Shown here in pieces: positions 10,282 through 20,788 of a DNA stretch of 64,000 nucleotides (the stretch's first letter is position 1; every line of letters starts with the position of its first letter). The notes under the pieces are model-generated. The model had not been told where the DNA came from, searched no databases, and saw nothing but the letters and a program-made list of their open reading frames with translations. The translations under genes and the position numbers were made by a program. This DNA is from Brucella tritici (GTDB lineage: Bacteria > Pseudomonadota > Alphaproteobacteria > Rhizobiales > Rhizobiaceae), in NCBI RefSeq assembly GCF_008932295.1, contig NZ_WBWA01000001.1:186001-250000 (forward strand), given 5' to 3'.

Positions 10282-10314
10282 TATATATAGTAGTCGAAGT
10301 TAAAAAGCCGTCAA
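10282..10314 (-). promoter_or_regulatory. Candidate promoter for the riboswitch-nrdHIEF transcript
   Basis: On the minus strand TTGACG (10314-10309) is followed after 17-19 bp by ACTATATATA (10291-10282). A start about 7 nt further on would fall at the first base of the riboswitch. The -35 matches consensus at five of six bases; spacing is slightly long if TATATA is the -10. Confidence 0.5.
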
Positions 10315-10388
10315 CGGATAGTTGGCGGCAAAACGTAAAATTAGCGGGCCATTCTGGCAGCCCTGTGAATAGCAGGGATTATCGCTGT

Positions 10389-11219
10389 TTATTTTGGGGG
10401 TTTGATCGGCTTTGGCCTGAATTCCGGCTTGATTGCCTTGAGGGCCATGCGATCCACCAGCGCGGGAGCGACAAGTTTCAACCAGCGCCCGAATCGCATC
10501 TGGCGCGTCATCAACACTTCACGCTTGCGTGCCTGCACACCTTCCAGCATCAGTCGTACGGCTTCTTCGACCGGCATCATGTCATCTTCACGGACACCGC
10601 TCGTTCCAAGAGCGCCACCGCTTGCACTATAGCCCACTTTTCGAATGTCGGTTTTGACGACGCCCGGATAGACGATGGTAACCGATATCCCGCTTGGTTC
10701 CAGTTCTGCACGAAGCGCCTCGCAGAAACCCGAAAGAGCGAACTTCGTTCCGCTATAGGCCGTACGTCCCGGCACGCCGATCAATCCGGCAACAGATGAG
10801 ACAGCCACGATCCGTCCCTTGCTGGCGGCAAGATGCGGAAGTGCGGCATGAATGGGCCAGACGCTACCCCAGTAATTCAACTCCATCAGATCATGCATCC
10901 AGTTGAGATCCTCCGGCGTGATTTCGGCAAAATTGGCGTGGGCCGACATGCCAGCATTCACGATCAGCGTATCGATGCGCCCAAAAACAGACGCCGCCTT
11001 ATCAATCAGAGCGATGCAGGCTGCACGAACTTTCACATCGGTCGGCACCACCAGCACGGAGCTGCCCAGTTGCCGCAACTCGGCGGCCAGATTTTCCAGC
11101 TTTTCCACATTACGCGCAGCGAGCACAAGAGCAGCATTGGCGCGGTCACGCCGGGCAATCTGCCGTGCAGTTTCTGCGCCGATTCCTTCCGATGCTCCCG
11201 TTATGATCGTCACATCCAT
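10389..11219 (-). CDS. Classical SDR oxidoreductase
   Basis: 276-residue classical short-chain dehydrogenase. NAD(P)-binding motif TGASEGIG (residues 8-15), structural NAG motif (VNAGMSA), and catalytic Ser-Tyr-Lys in SSVAGLIG and YSGTKFA. The C-terminal 70 residues include a basic, hydrophobic tail (RFGRWLKLVAPALVDRM) that may touch the membrane. ATG at 11219 follows GGGAGGG; a longer reading has no ribosome site. A short inverted repeat (GCCTGTC/GACAGGC, 11234-11255) lies just upstream. It stands alone between thuB and the nrd riboswitch, both on the same strand. Substrate unknown. Confidence 0.85.
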   Translation of the reverse strand: MDVTIITGASEGIGAETARQIARRDRANAALVLAARNVEKLENLAAELRQLGSSVLVVPTDVKVRAACIALIDKAASVFGRIDTLIVNAGMSAHANFAEITPEDLNWMHDLMELNYWGSVWPIHAALPHLAASKGRIVAVSSVAGLIGVPGRTAYSGTKFALSGFCEALRAELEPSGISVTIVYPGVVKTDIRKVGYSASGGALGTSGVREDDMMPVEEAVRLMLEGVQARKREVLMTRQMRFGRWLKLVAPALVDRMALKAIKPEFRPKPIKPPK

Positions 11220-11395
11220 GCGAGGCCCTCCCTGCCTGTCGATCAGATGACAGGCAAGGTACAGGCAGGGCAATCCGTGCGTCCAGTGATTTAGACCTTG
11301 CGCGATAGCCAGATCGCAGATCAGCGCGATGTATTCCACCTGCCAGACTACCCTCTCGCTCTCTATGCCGGAGGGGGCCGTACTTTATTGCTACG

Positions 11396-12445
11396 TTAAC
11401 TGGCAACGACTTCCGGCAACGGTCGGTCAACGATCATCGCATGGTCAAGCACTCGTTGCAGATTGGCGGCATGCCGGAAACTCGGCTCCAGTTCTGCACC
11501 ATCGGCCACAGCACGCGCAAAGCGCTGATAATTGGTCTCCACCGTACCCGCATCGATATCCCGCCAGACTGGAGCTTCGATGTCCTCGCCGATGGAACCG
11601 CGCAGGCTAGAACCAGTGGGTGTGTGCAGGATTTCGAGCGCGCCCTTGTCACCATGGATACGCAGCCGCAGCTCGTTCAGGTGACCTGTCGCCCAGCGGC
11701 TGGCATGAATGACACCCAGCGCGCCATTGGCATATTCCGCCATCATGACGAAGCTGTCATTCGCATCGAGCACATATTCACCAATATGGTTGTTCTCGGC
11801 CTTCTCGAAAGTCTTGAGGCGAGCCGAGGCTCTTTCCACATCGCTGCCGATGGCATAGCTGGCGAAGTCGAGAATATGAATGCCGACATCGCCCAGAACC
11901 CCGTTCGAACCGTGCCGGGTCGAAAGGCGCCAGAGCCATTTGCTCTCGGTCTTCCAGTCCCCCCATGTCTTCGAGACCAACCAGCTTTGCAGATAGGACG
12001 CCTCGAAGTGGCGCACCTGGCCGATCTCTCCCGCCATCACCATTTCACGCGCCTTTTGCAGAGGTGCGACATTGCGATAGGTCAGGTTGACCATGTTGAT
12101 GACGTTGGCCTGCTCGGCCGCATCCGCCATTTCAGCGGCTTTTTCATAGCTTTCTGCAAGTGGTTTCTCGCAGAAGACATGCTTGCCCGCGCCGACCAGC
12201 GCAAGAGTGGTCGGATGATGAATGGCATCCGGCGTGACATTGGCAACCGCATCAAAGCGGCCCCATTCCAACGCATCCTCAAGCCGCGTGAAGCGGTTGT
12301 GGATGTCGTGATTTTCGGAGAAGGCATCGACACGCTCCGCCGAAACGTCACATGCAGCAACCACCTCGACGCCCTCGATGGCCTTGAAGGCTTCGGCATG
12401 GTTTTTTGCCATGCCGCCTGTTCCCAGAATAAGAAGACGCATCAT
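11396..12445 (-). CDS. thuB: ThuB, Gfo/Idh/MocA-family disaccharide dehydrogenase
   Basis: 349-residue NAD(P)-dependent oxidoreductase. N-terminal Rossmann motif ILGTGGMAKNH and the family EKP motif in FCEKPLAES (near residue 95) are clear, followed by the C-terminal substrate domain with HGSNGVLGDVGIHILD. In Sinorhizobium ThuB acts with ThuA to turn trehalose and related disaccharides (maltitol, palatinose) into 3-keto derivatives. The start at 12445 (ATGATG) lies 5 bp after the thuA stop with GAGGTG upstream. Last gene of thuEFGKAB, controlled by the divergent LacI regulator. Confidence 0.9.
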   Translation of the reverse strand: MMRLLILGTGGMAKNHAEAFKAIEGVEVVAACDVSAERVDAFSENHDIHNRFTRLEDALEWGRFDAVANVTPDAIHHPTTLALVGAGKHVFCEKPLAESYEKAAEMADAAEQANVINMVNLTYRNVAPLQKAREMVMAGEIGQVRHFEASYLQSWLVSKTWGDWKTESKWLWRLSTRHGSNGVLGDVGIHILDFASYAIGSDVERASARLKTFEKAENNHIGEYVLDANDSFVMMAEYANGALGVIHASRWATGHLNELRLRIHGDKGALEILHTPTGSSLRGSIGEDIEAPVWRDIDAGTVETNYQRFARAVADGAELEPSFRHAANLQRVLDHAMIVDRPLPEVVAS

Positions 12446-12450
12446 GCACC

Positions 12451-13236
12451 TCAACGATAACCGGCTTCGCCCGGCTTGTGCAGTTTGGGTCCGCGCTCGA
12501 CAATAGGCTCCGGCGCCTTGTCGACCGGAACATTCGGCGCGGTGTGGATGCCTGTCCATGCCGGTTGCGGATTGTAGGCCCATTTGACCGAGTTGCGCAG
12601 AACCGTCTGCACATTGGCATCGTGATAGGTCGGGTAGGTTTCATGGCCGGGGCGGAAATAAAACACATTGCCCGCACCGCGACGCCAAGTCATGCCGGAG
12701 CGGAACACTTCACCACCCGCGAACCACGAAATGAACACGGTTTCCAGCGGTTCCGGCACAGAGAACTGTTCGCCATACATTTCCTCATTCTCAAGCACGA
12801 AATTTTCATCCAGCCCCTGCGTGATCGGATGACCGCGATTGACCACCCAGAGCCGCTCGCGCTCACCCGCCTCACGCCATTTGAGCGCGCAGGGCGTGCC
12901 CATCAGGTGCTTGAATATCTTGGAGAAATGCCCGGAATGGAGCACGATCAGTCCCATACCTTCGAAAACGCGCTTCGCAACGCGTTCCACAATCTCGTCA
13001 CTGACGCCACCATGATCCTTGTGACCCCACCAGACGAGCACATCAGTCTTGGCGAGACGGTCTTCGGTCAAGCCATGCTCCGGTTCCTGCAAGGTGGCGG
13101 TCGTCGCCTCGATTGCGCTATCCTCGTTCAGCGCCCTGGCGATAGTGTTGTGCATGCCGTCCGGATAAACCGAACGTACGGTTTCATTGATCTGCTCGTG
13201 AATGTTTTCACCCCAGACGACAGTACGAATAGGCAC
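12451..13236 (-). CDS. thuA: ThuA, trehalose utilization protein (class I glutamine amidotransferase-like fold)
   Basis: 261-residue ThuA-domain protein: [39 protein letters not shown], and a C-terminal [13 protein letters not shown] loop. GTG at 13236 is chosen because AAGGAG precedes it by 7 nt; the family begins with [10 protein letters not shown] here. ThuA is required with ThuB for trehalose catabolism through 3-keto sugars. It sits 70 bp after thuK and 5 bp before thuB. Confidence 0.92.
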   Translation of the reverse strand: MPIRTVVWGENIHEQINETVRSVYPDGMHNTIARALNEDSAIEATTATLQEPEHGLTEDRLAKTDVLVWWGHKDHGGVSDEIVERVAKRVFEGMGLIVLHSGHFSKIFKHLMGTPCALKWREAGERERLWVVNRGHPITQGLDENFVLENEEMYGEQFSVPEPLETVFISWFAGGEVFRSGMTWRRGAGNVFYFRPGHETYPTYHDANVQTVLRNSVKWAYNPQPAWTGIHTAPNVPVDKAPEPIVERGPKLHKPGEAGYR

Positions 13237-13306
13237 GAGTATTCTCCTTGCTGCGGGCAATCACGGCCCATTTGTCTCATGTATCATCAAGCTTGGGAGG
13301 TCAGCG

Positions 13307-14308
13307 TCAGACGGCACGGCCCTTTTCATCGAAACGATGAACATTTTCCCCCATTGGGGAAACCGAGAGTGTCTCTCCTGACCTGCGCGCTGCCACGCCG
13401 CTTTCGCGGACCACCAGCGGCTCCTCCAGGCCGAGATCGATATAGACATAGGTATCGGAACCGAGGATTTCGGTGTGGATCACCTGACCGGTCCAATGGC
13501 CTCCTTCGGACACAATGGCGAGGTGTTCAGGACGTAAGCCCACCGTATGCGCGCCAAAAGGCTCACTATATCTGCCGGACAGGAAATTCATCTTCGGTGA
13601 TCCGATGAACCCGGCGACGAAAAGCGAATTTGGCTTTTCGTAAAGCTCAAGCGGCGTGCCGATCTGCTCCACGCGTCCGTCGCGCAGCACGCAGATGCGG
13701 TCGGCCAGCGTCATCGCCTCCACCTGATCGTGCGTCACATAGATCATGGTGGTGTCTTCCATGCTCTGGTGGAGCTTGGCGATCTCAAGCCTTGTAGCCA
13801 CACGTAGTGCCGCATCGAGGTTGGACAAGGGTTCGTCGAAGAGGAACACTTTCGGATCACGCACGATGGCACGACCAATCGCGACACGCTGCCGCTGCCC
13901 ACCGGAAAGCTGGCGTGGCAGGCGCTCAAGATAGGGCGTCAGCTGCAGCATTTCTGCGGCTTTATGAATGCGGCTCTTGCATTCATCCTTGCTCTTGCCC
14001 GCAAGCTGCATGCCGAAGGCCATGTTCTCGTAGACTGTCATATGCGGATAAAGCGCATAGGACTGGAAGACCATCGCGATGCCGCGCTTCGACGGTGCGA
14101 AGCTGTTGACCACCTTGCCATCGATAGAGAGGCTGCCTGACGAGATTTCCTCCAAGCCTGCAATGAGGCGCAGTAGCGTGGACTTTCCGCAACCGGATGG
14201 GCCGACGAAGACCATGAACTCGCCGGGCCGGATATCCATATCCACGCCCTTGATGACCTCGAAGTTACCGAAAGACTTGCGCACATCGCGCAACTGAAGT
14301 TCTGCCAT
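13307..14308 (-). CDS. thuK: ThuK, sugar ABC transporter ATP-binding protein
   Basis: 333-residue MalK/UgpC-type ATPase that powers the ThuEFG importer at the inner membrane. Walker [10 protein letters not shown] (near residue 37), signature [10 protein letters not shown], Walker [13 protein letters not shown] and switch His in [10 protein letters not shown] are present. The C-terminal OB-fold (about residues 235-333) ends early compared with MalK but matches thuK-type proteins. ATG at 14308; 8 bp separate it from thuG. Confidence 0.93.
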   Translation of the reverse strand: MAELQLRDVRKSFGNFEVIKGVDMDIRPGEFMVFVGPSGCGKSTLLRLIAGLEEISSGSLSIDGKVVNSFAPSKRGIAMVFQSYALYPHMTVYENMAFGMQLAGKSKDECKSRIHKAAEMLQLTPYLERLPRQLSGGQRQRVAIGRAIVRDPKVFLFDEPLSNLDAALRVATRLEIAKLHQSMEDTTMIYVTHDQVEAMTLADRICVLRDGRVEQIGTPLELYEKPNSLFVAGFIGSPKMNFLSGRYSEPFGAHTVGLRPEHLAIVSEGGHWTGQVIHTEILGSDTYVYIDLGLEEPLVVRESGVAARRSGETLSVSPMGENVHRFDEKGRAV

Positions 14309-14316
14309 GGTTGTAC

Positions 14317-15144
<828 letters not shown>

Positions 15145-15145
15145 G

Positions 15146-16123
<978 letters not shown>

Positions 16124-16152
16124 GATCCTGCTCCGGGTCATCGGATGAGAAG

Positions 16153-16198
16153 GGCGTTCGGGTTGCCCGATGGGGGCTTGGGAGGACAACCCGAACGC
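16153..16198 (-). promoter_or_regulatory. Intercistronic hairpin between thuE and thuF
   Basis: Perfect 12-bp inverted repeat GCGTTCGGGTTG (16153-16164) / CAACCCGAACGC (16187-16198) with a 22-nt loop. No U-tract follows. In binding-protein ABC operons such a stem after the binding-protein gene often stabilises its mRNA segment so it outnumbers the permease. Here it ends 15 bp after the thuE stop. Confidence 0.7.
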
Positions 16199-16212
16199 GG
16201 CTTGATCGGTCC

Positions 16213-17478
16213 CTACCAGCCGGAGCCTTCCAGCTCAGTCAGCTCGACCTCAAGCATTTCCAGATTCTCCGCAGCCGTACCGTTGCCCGAGAGCGTCTTG
16301 TGCACGGCAGTCCAGAACTTTGACGAGACTTCGTTATATTTCACCTTCGTCGCAGCCGATGGGCGCGGCACGGCATTCTGGAAGATAGGCTTCCAATTGG
16401 CCATGAAAGGCTGCGCTGCAATGACATCCTTGTCATCATAAAGCGTTTGAATGGTTGGCAGACGCGAAATTTCGACGGCCTGCACCTTTTGCACTTCCGG
16501 CGATGCGAGATATTTGACCAACGCGATGGCCGCATCCTGCTTGGTGGAATATTTTGAAACGGCAAGGTTCCAGCCGCCGAGCGTTGAGGATGGCGCATCG
16601 CCCTCTGCACCGGCAGGCAGTGGCGCGACGTCGAACTTGCCTTTCACGCCGCTATCGGCACTGTTGCCGAGCGCATAAGCATAGGGCCAGTTGCGCATGA
16701 AGACGGCATTGCCAGTCTGCCAGACGCCGCGCGATTCCTCTTCCTGATAAGCAAGCGCGCCCTGTGGCGAAATCGAACCGATCCAGCCCTTGGCGCGATC
16801 GATCGCCGCTGCTGCCTTTTCATTGTTGATGGAGATCGTACCGTCGGCTTCAACGATCTGGCCGCCTCCGGACGACTTCACCCATTCAAGCGCATTACAG
16901 GTCAGGCCCTCATAGGCATTGCCCTGAAACACAAAGCCCCAGAGATCGGACTTTCCCTCGGCCCGCTCCTTGTCCATGATTTCCTTAGCAGTCGCCGTCA
17001 TCTCATCCCAGGTCTTGGGAACCTGTTTGTTGTATTTTTCGAGGAGATCCTTGCGATAGAAAAGTGCCGGAGCATCAGTATAGAATGGCAGCGCAACCAG
17101 CTTTCCGTTCACGGTCTGTGACGCGATAATAGATGGGAAATGCGCGCCCGTGACATCCTTGGTCGCTTCCGTCAAATCGACGAACTGATCGGATAGTTGC
17201 GGCGCCCAGACCACGTCCGTCTGGTAGACGTCGATATCGGCGTTACCTGCCGCGAGCCATAGGCGATACTGGCTGAACTGCTCGCTGCTCGATGGCGGCA
17301 TCGAGACGATATTGACCTTGTTGCCGGTATCCTTCTCGAACTTGACGATCTGCTCCTGCAGAAACTTGATGTTATTGCCCGTTGAATTGGCCGCAATGGA
17401 AATCTCCACCGCATGGGCGCTTACCGTCGCCAGGCCAAAAGCCGCGCAAGCCGCGAGTATACCTTGGAATGCCTTCAT
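16213..17478 (-). CDS. thuE: ThuE, trehalose/maltose ABC transporter substrate-binding protein
   Basis: 421-residue periplasmic extracellular solute-binding protein (family 1). A Sec signal peptide ends near SAHAVEIS (about residue 22). The mature part shows VEISIAANSTGNNIKFLQEQ and an ILE-like maltodextrin-binding fold with TWDEMTATAKEIM. ATG at 17478 follows GAGGAGGGA. First gene of the thu operon, divergent from thuR, and expected to be induced by trehalose or related disaccharides. Confidence 0.92.
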   Translation of the reverse strand: MKAFQGILAACAAFGLATVSAHAVEISIAANSTGNNIKFLQEQIVKFEKDTGNKVNIVSMPPSSSEQFSQYRLWLAAGNADIDVYQTDVVWAPQLSDQFVDLTEATKDVTGAHFPSIIASQTVNGKLVALPFYTDAPALFYRKDLLEKYNKQVPKTWDEMTATAKEIMDKERAEGKSDLWGFVFQGNAYEGLTCNALEWVKSSGGGQIVEADGTISINNEKAAAAIDRAKGWIGSISPQGALAYQEEESRGVWQTGNAVFMRNWPYAYALGNSADSGVKGKFDVAPLPAGAEGDAPSSTLGGWNLAVSKYSTKQDAAIALVKYLASPEVQKVQAVEISRLPTIQTLYDDKDVIAAQPFMANWKPIFQNAVPRPSAATKVKYNEVSSKFWTAVHKTLSGNGTAAENLEMLEVELTELEGSGW

Positions 17479-17502
17479 AGTTCCCTCCTCCCATCCATTC
17501 TG

Positions 17503-17738
17503 TAAGCGGTTTGATAAAATCGAAAACGGTTTGGATGACGAAAAGGTTGCAGAGGACCGCATTTCTGTCAAGCAGCAGATTTTGCACGCTATTCCATCTC
17601 ACATCTCATCACCCAATATATATTGTAAATTCAATATATTACCATTCTCAATCGGTATTTCTTAGCGCTTAAGGGGCATGCTTTCTCAAACGTGCCAAAA
17701 TGAAAATTGAAACAAACTTGAAATCGGTTTGGATTTCG
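17503..17738. promoter_or_regulatory. thuE-thuR divergent control region with repeated candidate ThuR operators
   Basis: The 368-bp gap 17479-17846 contains three copies of a CGGTTTGAT/CGGTTTGGAT core: AAGCGGTTTGAT (about 17503-17514), AAAACGGTTTGGAT (about 17523-17536) and GAAATCGGTTTGGATTTC (17721-17738), the last being an inverted repeat. LacI-family operators are AT-flanked palindromes centred on CG, so these fit. The two first copies would sit just upstream of thuE, the third near the thuR side. Between 17580 and 17700 the sequence is AT-rich and probably holds promoters. Confidence 0.55.
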
Positions 17739-17846
17739 TGCACCCTATATGTTGCAGCAGTTCAAAGAACTCAACCGACCAATTGTTAATCGCAAGGAAG
17801 CGGCTATAATCCGCTGCCTTGCCTGCCTGAATAATTCGAAAGCCAA

Positions 17847-18869
17847 ATGAAGCTCCGTGAATTCGCCAAACATCTCGGCCTCTCAGCCACGACCGTCAGC
17901 CGGGCGTTGAGCGGCTATCCCGAAGTGGCGGAAAGCACGCGGAAGCGGGTCATGGACGAGGCAGTGCGTCTCGGTTACCGGCCCAATGTCAATGCGGTCA
18001 GGCTGGTTACCGGACGTGCCGGTGCAATCGGCGTGGTGATGGGCCGCAACAGCGAGTTTCACTTCGCCGAGTTCATGCGCGGCATGGCGGAACGGCTCAG
18101 TCAGGATGAAGTCGATATTCTCGTCAGCCCGATTGCAAACAACGGCACCGACGACGAAGTGCAACTCTGTCGGCGCCTCGCCACCAGCCACCGTGTCGAT
18201 GCTATCATCGTGACGTCTCCAAAACCCAATGACGAGCGCATCCGCATGCTGCATGAACTGGGCATGCCATTCCTCGTGCATGGGCGCTCTGAAACCGACA
18301 TTCCTCATGCATGGCTCGACATCGATAATGAAGGCGCGGTTTATCGCTCAACAGCCCATCTGCTTGACCTCGGCCACCGTCGCATCGCGATGATAAACGG
18401 TCGCTACGGCTTCACCTTCTCGCTTCACCGCGACGAAGGCTACCGGAAGGCGCTCGAAAGCAAAGGCATTGCCTTCGATCCGGAACTTGTCGAGCACGGC
18501 GATTTCACGGATGAAATCGGTTACCGTCTTGCGCGCAAGCTTCTGGAGCGTAATCCGCGCCCGACAGCGTTTGTTGCCGGTTCCATGATGACTGCGCTCG
18601 GCATATACCGGGCCGCACGCTCTTTCGGCCTGACCATCGGCAAGGATATCTCCGTCATCGCCCATGATGATGTGATCTCGTTCCTGAGCGCTGACAATAT
18701 GGTGCCATCCCTGACTGCAACCCGCTCGTCGATGCGAGCAGCGGGAAAACGCTGCGCCGATCTCCTGATGGATATACTCGACGGACGCGCAGCCACCGAC
18801 ATCCATGAATTATGGCCCGTCGAACTGATCCTGAGGGAGTCCGCGACCCGCGTGCCCGAATGGGCTTAG
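17847..18869 (+). CDS. thuR: ThuR, LacI-family repressor of the thu operon
   Basis: 340-residue LacI/GalR regulator. The helix-turn-helix is at the very N-terminus (KLREFAKHLGLSATTVSRAL) with hinge region GYRPNVNAVRLVTGR, followed by a periplasmic-binding-protein-like sensor (about residues 60-335) with GHRRIAMINGRYGFTF. Divergent from thuE, as in Rhizobiales thu loci. It probably represses thuEFGKAB until trehalose or a related sugar binds. Confidence 0.9.
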   Translation: MKLREFAKHLGLSATTVSRALSGYPEVAESTRKRVMDEAVRLGYRPNVNAVRLVTGRAGAIGVVMGRNSEFHFAEFMRGMAERLSQDEVDILVSPIANNGTDDEVQLCRRLATSHRVDAIIVTSPKPNDERIRMLHELGMPFLVHGRSETDIPHAWLDIDNEGAVYRSTAHLLDLGHRRIAMINGRYGFTFSLHRDEGYRKALESKGIAFDPELVEHGDFTDEIGYRLARKLLERNPRPTAFVAGSMMTALGIYRAARSFGLTIGKDISVIAHDDVISFLSADNMVPSLTATRSSMRAAGKRCADLLMDILDGRAATDIHELWPVELILRESATRVPEWA

Positions 18870-19008
18870 GAATATCCAAAATTTAACGCGATTTGTCAGA
18901 TTCACGCCACTGGTGTAGATTTGTCGTGCAACGCGGAATTGGTTCAGCACGCAGAAATGCGCCCCCGAAACCAAACCGCGTTGCATGCGGTTTATATCGG
19001 AGTAAAAA

Positions 19009-19935
19009 TTGCGCAGTGAACAATCTATTCTTCAAATTTCCATAGCGGTTACTATTCTGGTTGCTGGCTTCGGCGTCGTTTTCGGCCTGTTATCCGGCTC
19101 ATTTTCTATCGTATTCGATGGCGTTTACATGCTGGCTGATGCTGCGATGAGTGGGCTTGCCCTCCTCGTCTCGCGTCTCATCGCCCTTTCTGCCTTGCCG
19201 GAACAGCCACGCGGAAAATTGCGTGATCGCTTCACAATGGGCTTCTGGCATCTCGAACCGATGGTACTTGGCCTCAATGGCGTGATGCTTACCGGCGTTG
19301 CGATCTACGCGCTCATCAATGCAGTCGGCAGCCTGATGGATGGCGGACGCGATCTCGAATTCAGCTACGCGATTTTCTATGCCGTCATTGCCCTGATTGC
19401 GTGTCTCGGCATGGCACTCCTTGAAATGCGTGCAAACCGAACCTTGAAATCAGATTTCGTCGCACTTGATGCCAAAGCCTGGATCATGTCCGGCGGCATA
19501 ACCGCGGCACTTCTGATCGCCTTTTCAGTCGGCTATGCCATTGAGGGAACAGAACTCGGCTGGCTGACGCCTTATATCGATCCGGCAGTTCTGGCAGTCG
19601 TTTGTCTTGTCATCATTCCCATGCCCATCGGCACAATCAAACAGGCTCTGGCCGACATATTCCTGGTCACGCCCGTTGATCTCAAGCAGCATGTCGATGC
19701 GGTTGCTGGAGAGTTCGTCAAGCGCAACGGCTTTCTGTCCTACCGCGCTTATGTCGCCAAGGTCGGTCGCGGCAAGCAGATCGAACTCTATTTCATCGTA
19801 CCGCCCGACCTTCCGCCACGAAAGCTCGAGGAATGGGATGCGTTGCGCGACGAAATCGGTGATGCACTCGGCGGCGAAGGACCAGACCGCTGGTTGACCA
19901 TCGCCTTTACCACAGATGTGGAGTGGGCCGTCTGA
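19009..19935 (+). CDS. Cation diffusion facilitator (CDF) family metal efflux protein
   Basis: 308-residue membrane protein with about six helices (residues 8-30, 33-52, 78-105, 118-140, 155-180, 185-210) and a soluble C-terminal domain. The helix-2 segment FDGVYMLADAAMSGLALL matches the CDF metal-site segment with its two aspartates. The start is TTG at 19009: GGAG lies 7 nt upstream and no ATG fits. CDF proteins export Zn2+, Co2+, Fe2+ or Mn2+ by proton exchange; the metal here cannot be told. Single gene, 140 bp after thuR, convergent with the next gene. Confidence 0.8.
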   Translation: MRSEQSILQISIAVTILVAGFGVVFGLLSGSFSIVFDGVYMLADAAMSGLALLVSRLIALSALPEQPRGKLRDRFTMGFWHLEPMVLGLNGVMLTGVAIYALINAVGSLMDGGRDLEFSYAIFYAVIALIACLGMALLEMRANRTLKSDFVALDAKAWIMSGGITAALLIAFSVGYAIEGTELGWLTPYIDPAVLAVVCLVIIPMPIGTIKQALADIFLVTPVDLKQHVDAVAGEFVKRNGFLSYRAYVAKVGRGKQIELYFIVPPDLPPRKLEEWDALRDEIGDALGGEGPDRWLTIAFTTDVEWAV

Positions 19936-19948
19936 TCTGAAGGGCTTG

Positions 19949-20677
19949 TTACTCGTTCGTCAGCGACAATTGTCGGCGCAGCCGCATGGTGCGGCTGTCG
20001 CCAGGCTGACGGGGCAGCCGGTTGAAAGCATTCAGGTAATTAGTCTTGGTGCGCATGATGTGCGCCTCCAGTATTTCCCGCAATTCCTTCGGCTTGTCGG
20101 CATCGGCCAGCTCGATGATCGCGGCATGGTCGGCGAAGGACCGCGCAGGCTCGCCCTCCGCACCGATGGCAAGATGCGTCCGCAACGCCGCAACGCGCCC
20201 AAGAATACTGTCATAGGCACGGGCGAGATAACGGTTGCCGCAGACACGGAAGAAAGCCAGATGGAACTCGGTGTCGCAACGCCCATAGGCGCGCAGATCG
20301 TCTTCATCTATCGCTGCACGCATGAGGTCGTACTGCTTTTTCAATTGAGAGACGAGCTTCTTGCGATTGCCGATCAGCGCCAGCCGCATGGCCTGATCTT
20401 CCAGCCCGACGCGAAAATCACATAGTTCGGCTATATCTTCCTGCGTTGGCGTAAAAACATAGGTGCCGGACTTTGGAACGATGTGAACCAGTTCCTGCAT
20501 CTGCAGGATGTTGAGCGCCTCGCGTACCGGCGTGCGACTGACATCGAAGGCCGCAGCGAGCATGTCCTCGGAGAGGTTCTCTCCGAATTGAAACTCAGCA
20601 TCGACAATCGCACCGCGAATACGTTCGGCGATGCTGCTTGCCAGCGACTTCTTGCCCTTGCCTCGAATCTCTCTCAT
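19949..20677 (-). CDS. GntR family (FCD/FadR-type) transcriptional regulator
   Basis: 242-residue regulator. N-terminal winged helix (residues about 10-75) with SEDMLAAAFDVSRTPVREAL, then an FCD ligand domain (about 85-225) with metal-ligand residues in DTEFHLAFFRVCGN and DHAAIIELADA. FCD regulators usually sense small carboxylic acids. It lies upstream of the MFS carrier gene on the same strand, and a matching palindrome is present in the MFS/SDR divergent promoter at 22346-22359. It likely controls the 20789-24127 module. Confidence 0.85.
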   Translation of the reverse strand: MREIRGKGKKSLASSIAERIRGAIVDAEFQFGENLSEDMLAAAFDVSRTPVREALNILQMQELVHIVPKSGTYVFTPTQEDIAELCDFRVGLEDQAMRLALIGNRKKLVSQLKKQYDLMRAAIDEDDLRAYGRCDTEFHLAFFRVCGNRYLARAYDSILGRVAALRTHLAIGAEGEPARSFADHAAIIELADADKPKELREILEAHIMRTKTNYLNAFNRLPRQPGDSRTMRLRRQLSLTNE

Positions 20678-20753
20678 GTCCGAATCTTACAGACGCCTTA
20701 TTGCGACGTATAGAGCGGTTGAAACCGCATTCAAATTGCACTCGTCAACGATA

Positions 20754-20780
20754 ACGGGCCCAGTCGAAGACCGGGCCCGT
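20754..20780 (-). terminator. Terminator-like hairpin after the MFS gene
   Basis: Perfect 8-bp inverted repeat ACGGGCCC / GGGCCCGT with an 11-nt loop, 9 bp beyond the MFS stop on the minus strand. No clear U-run follows, so efficiency is uncertain. Confidence 0.5.
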
Positions 20781-20788
20781 CATTCTGA

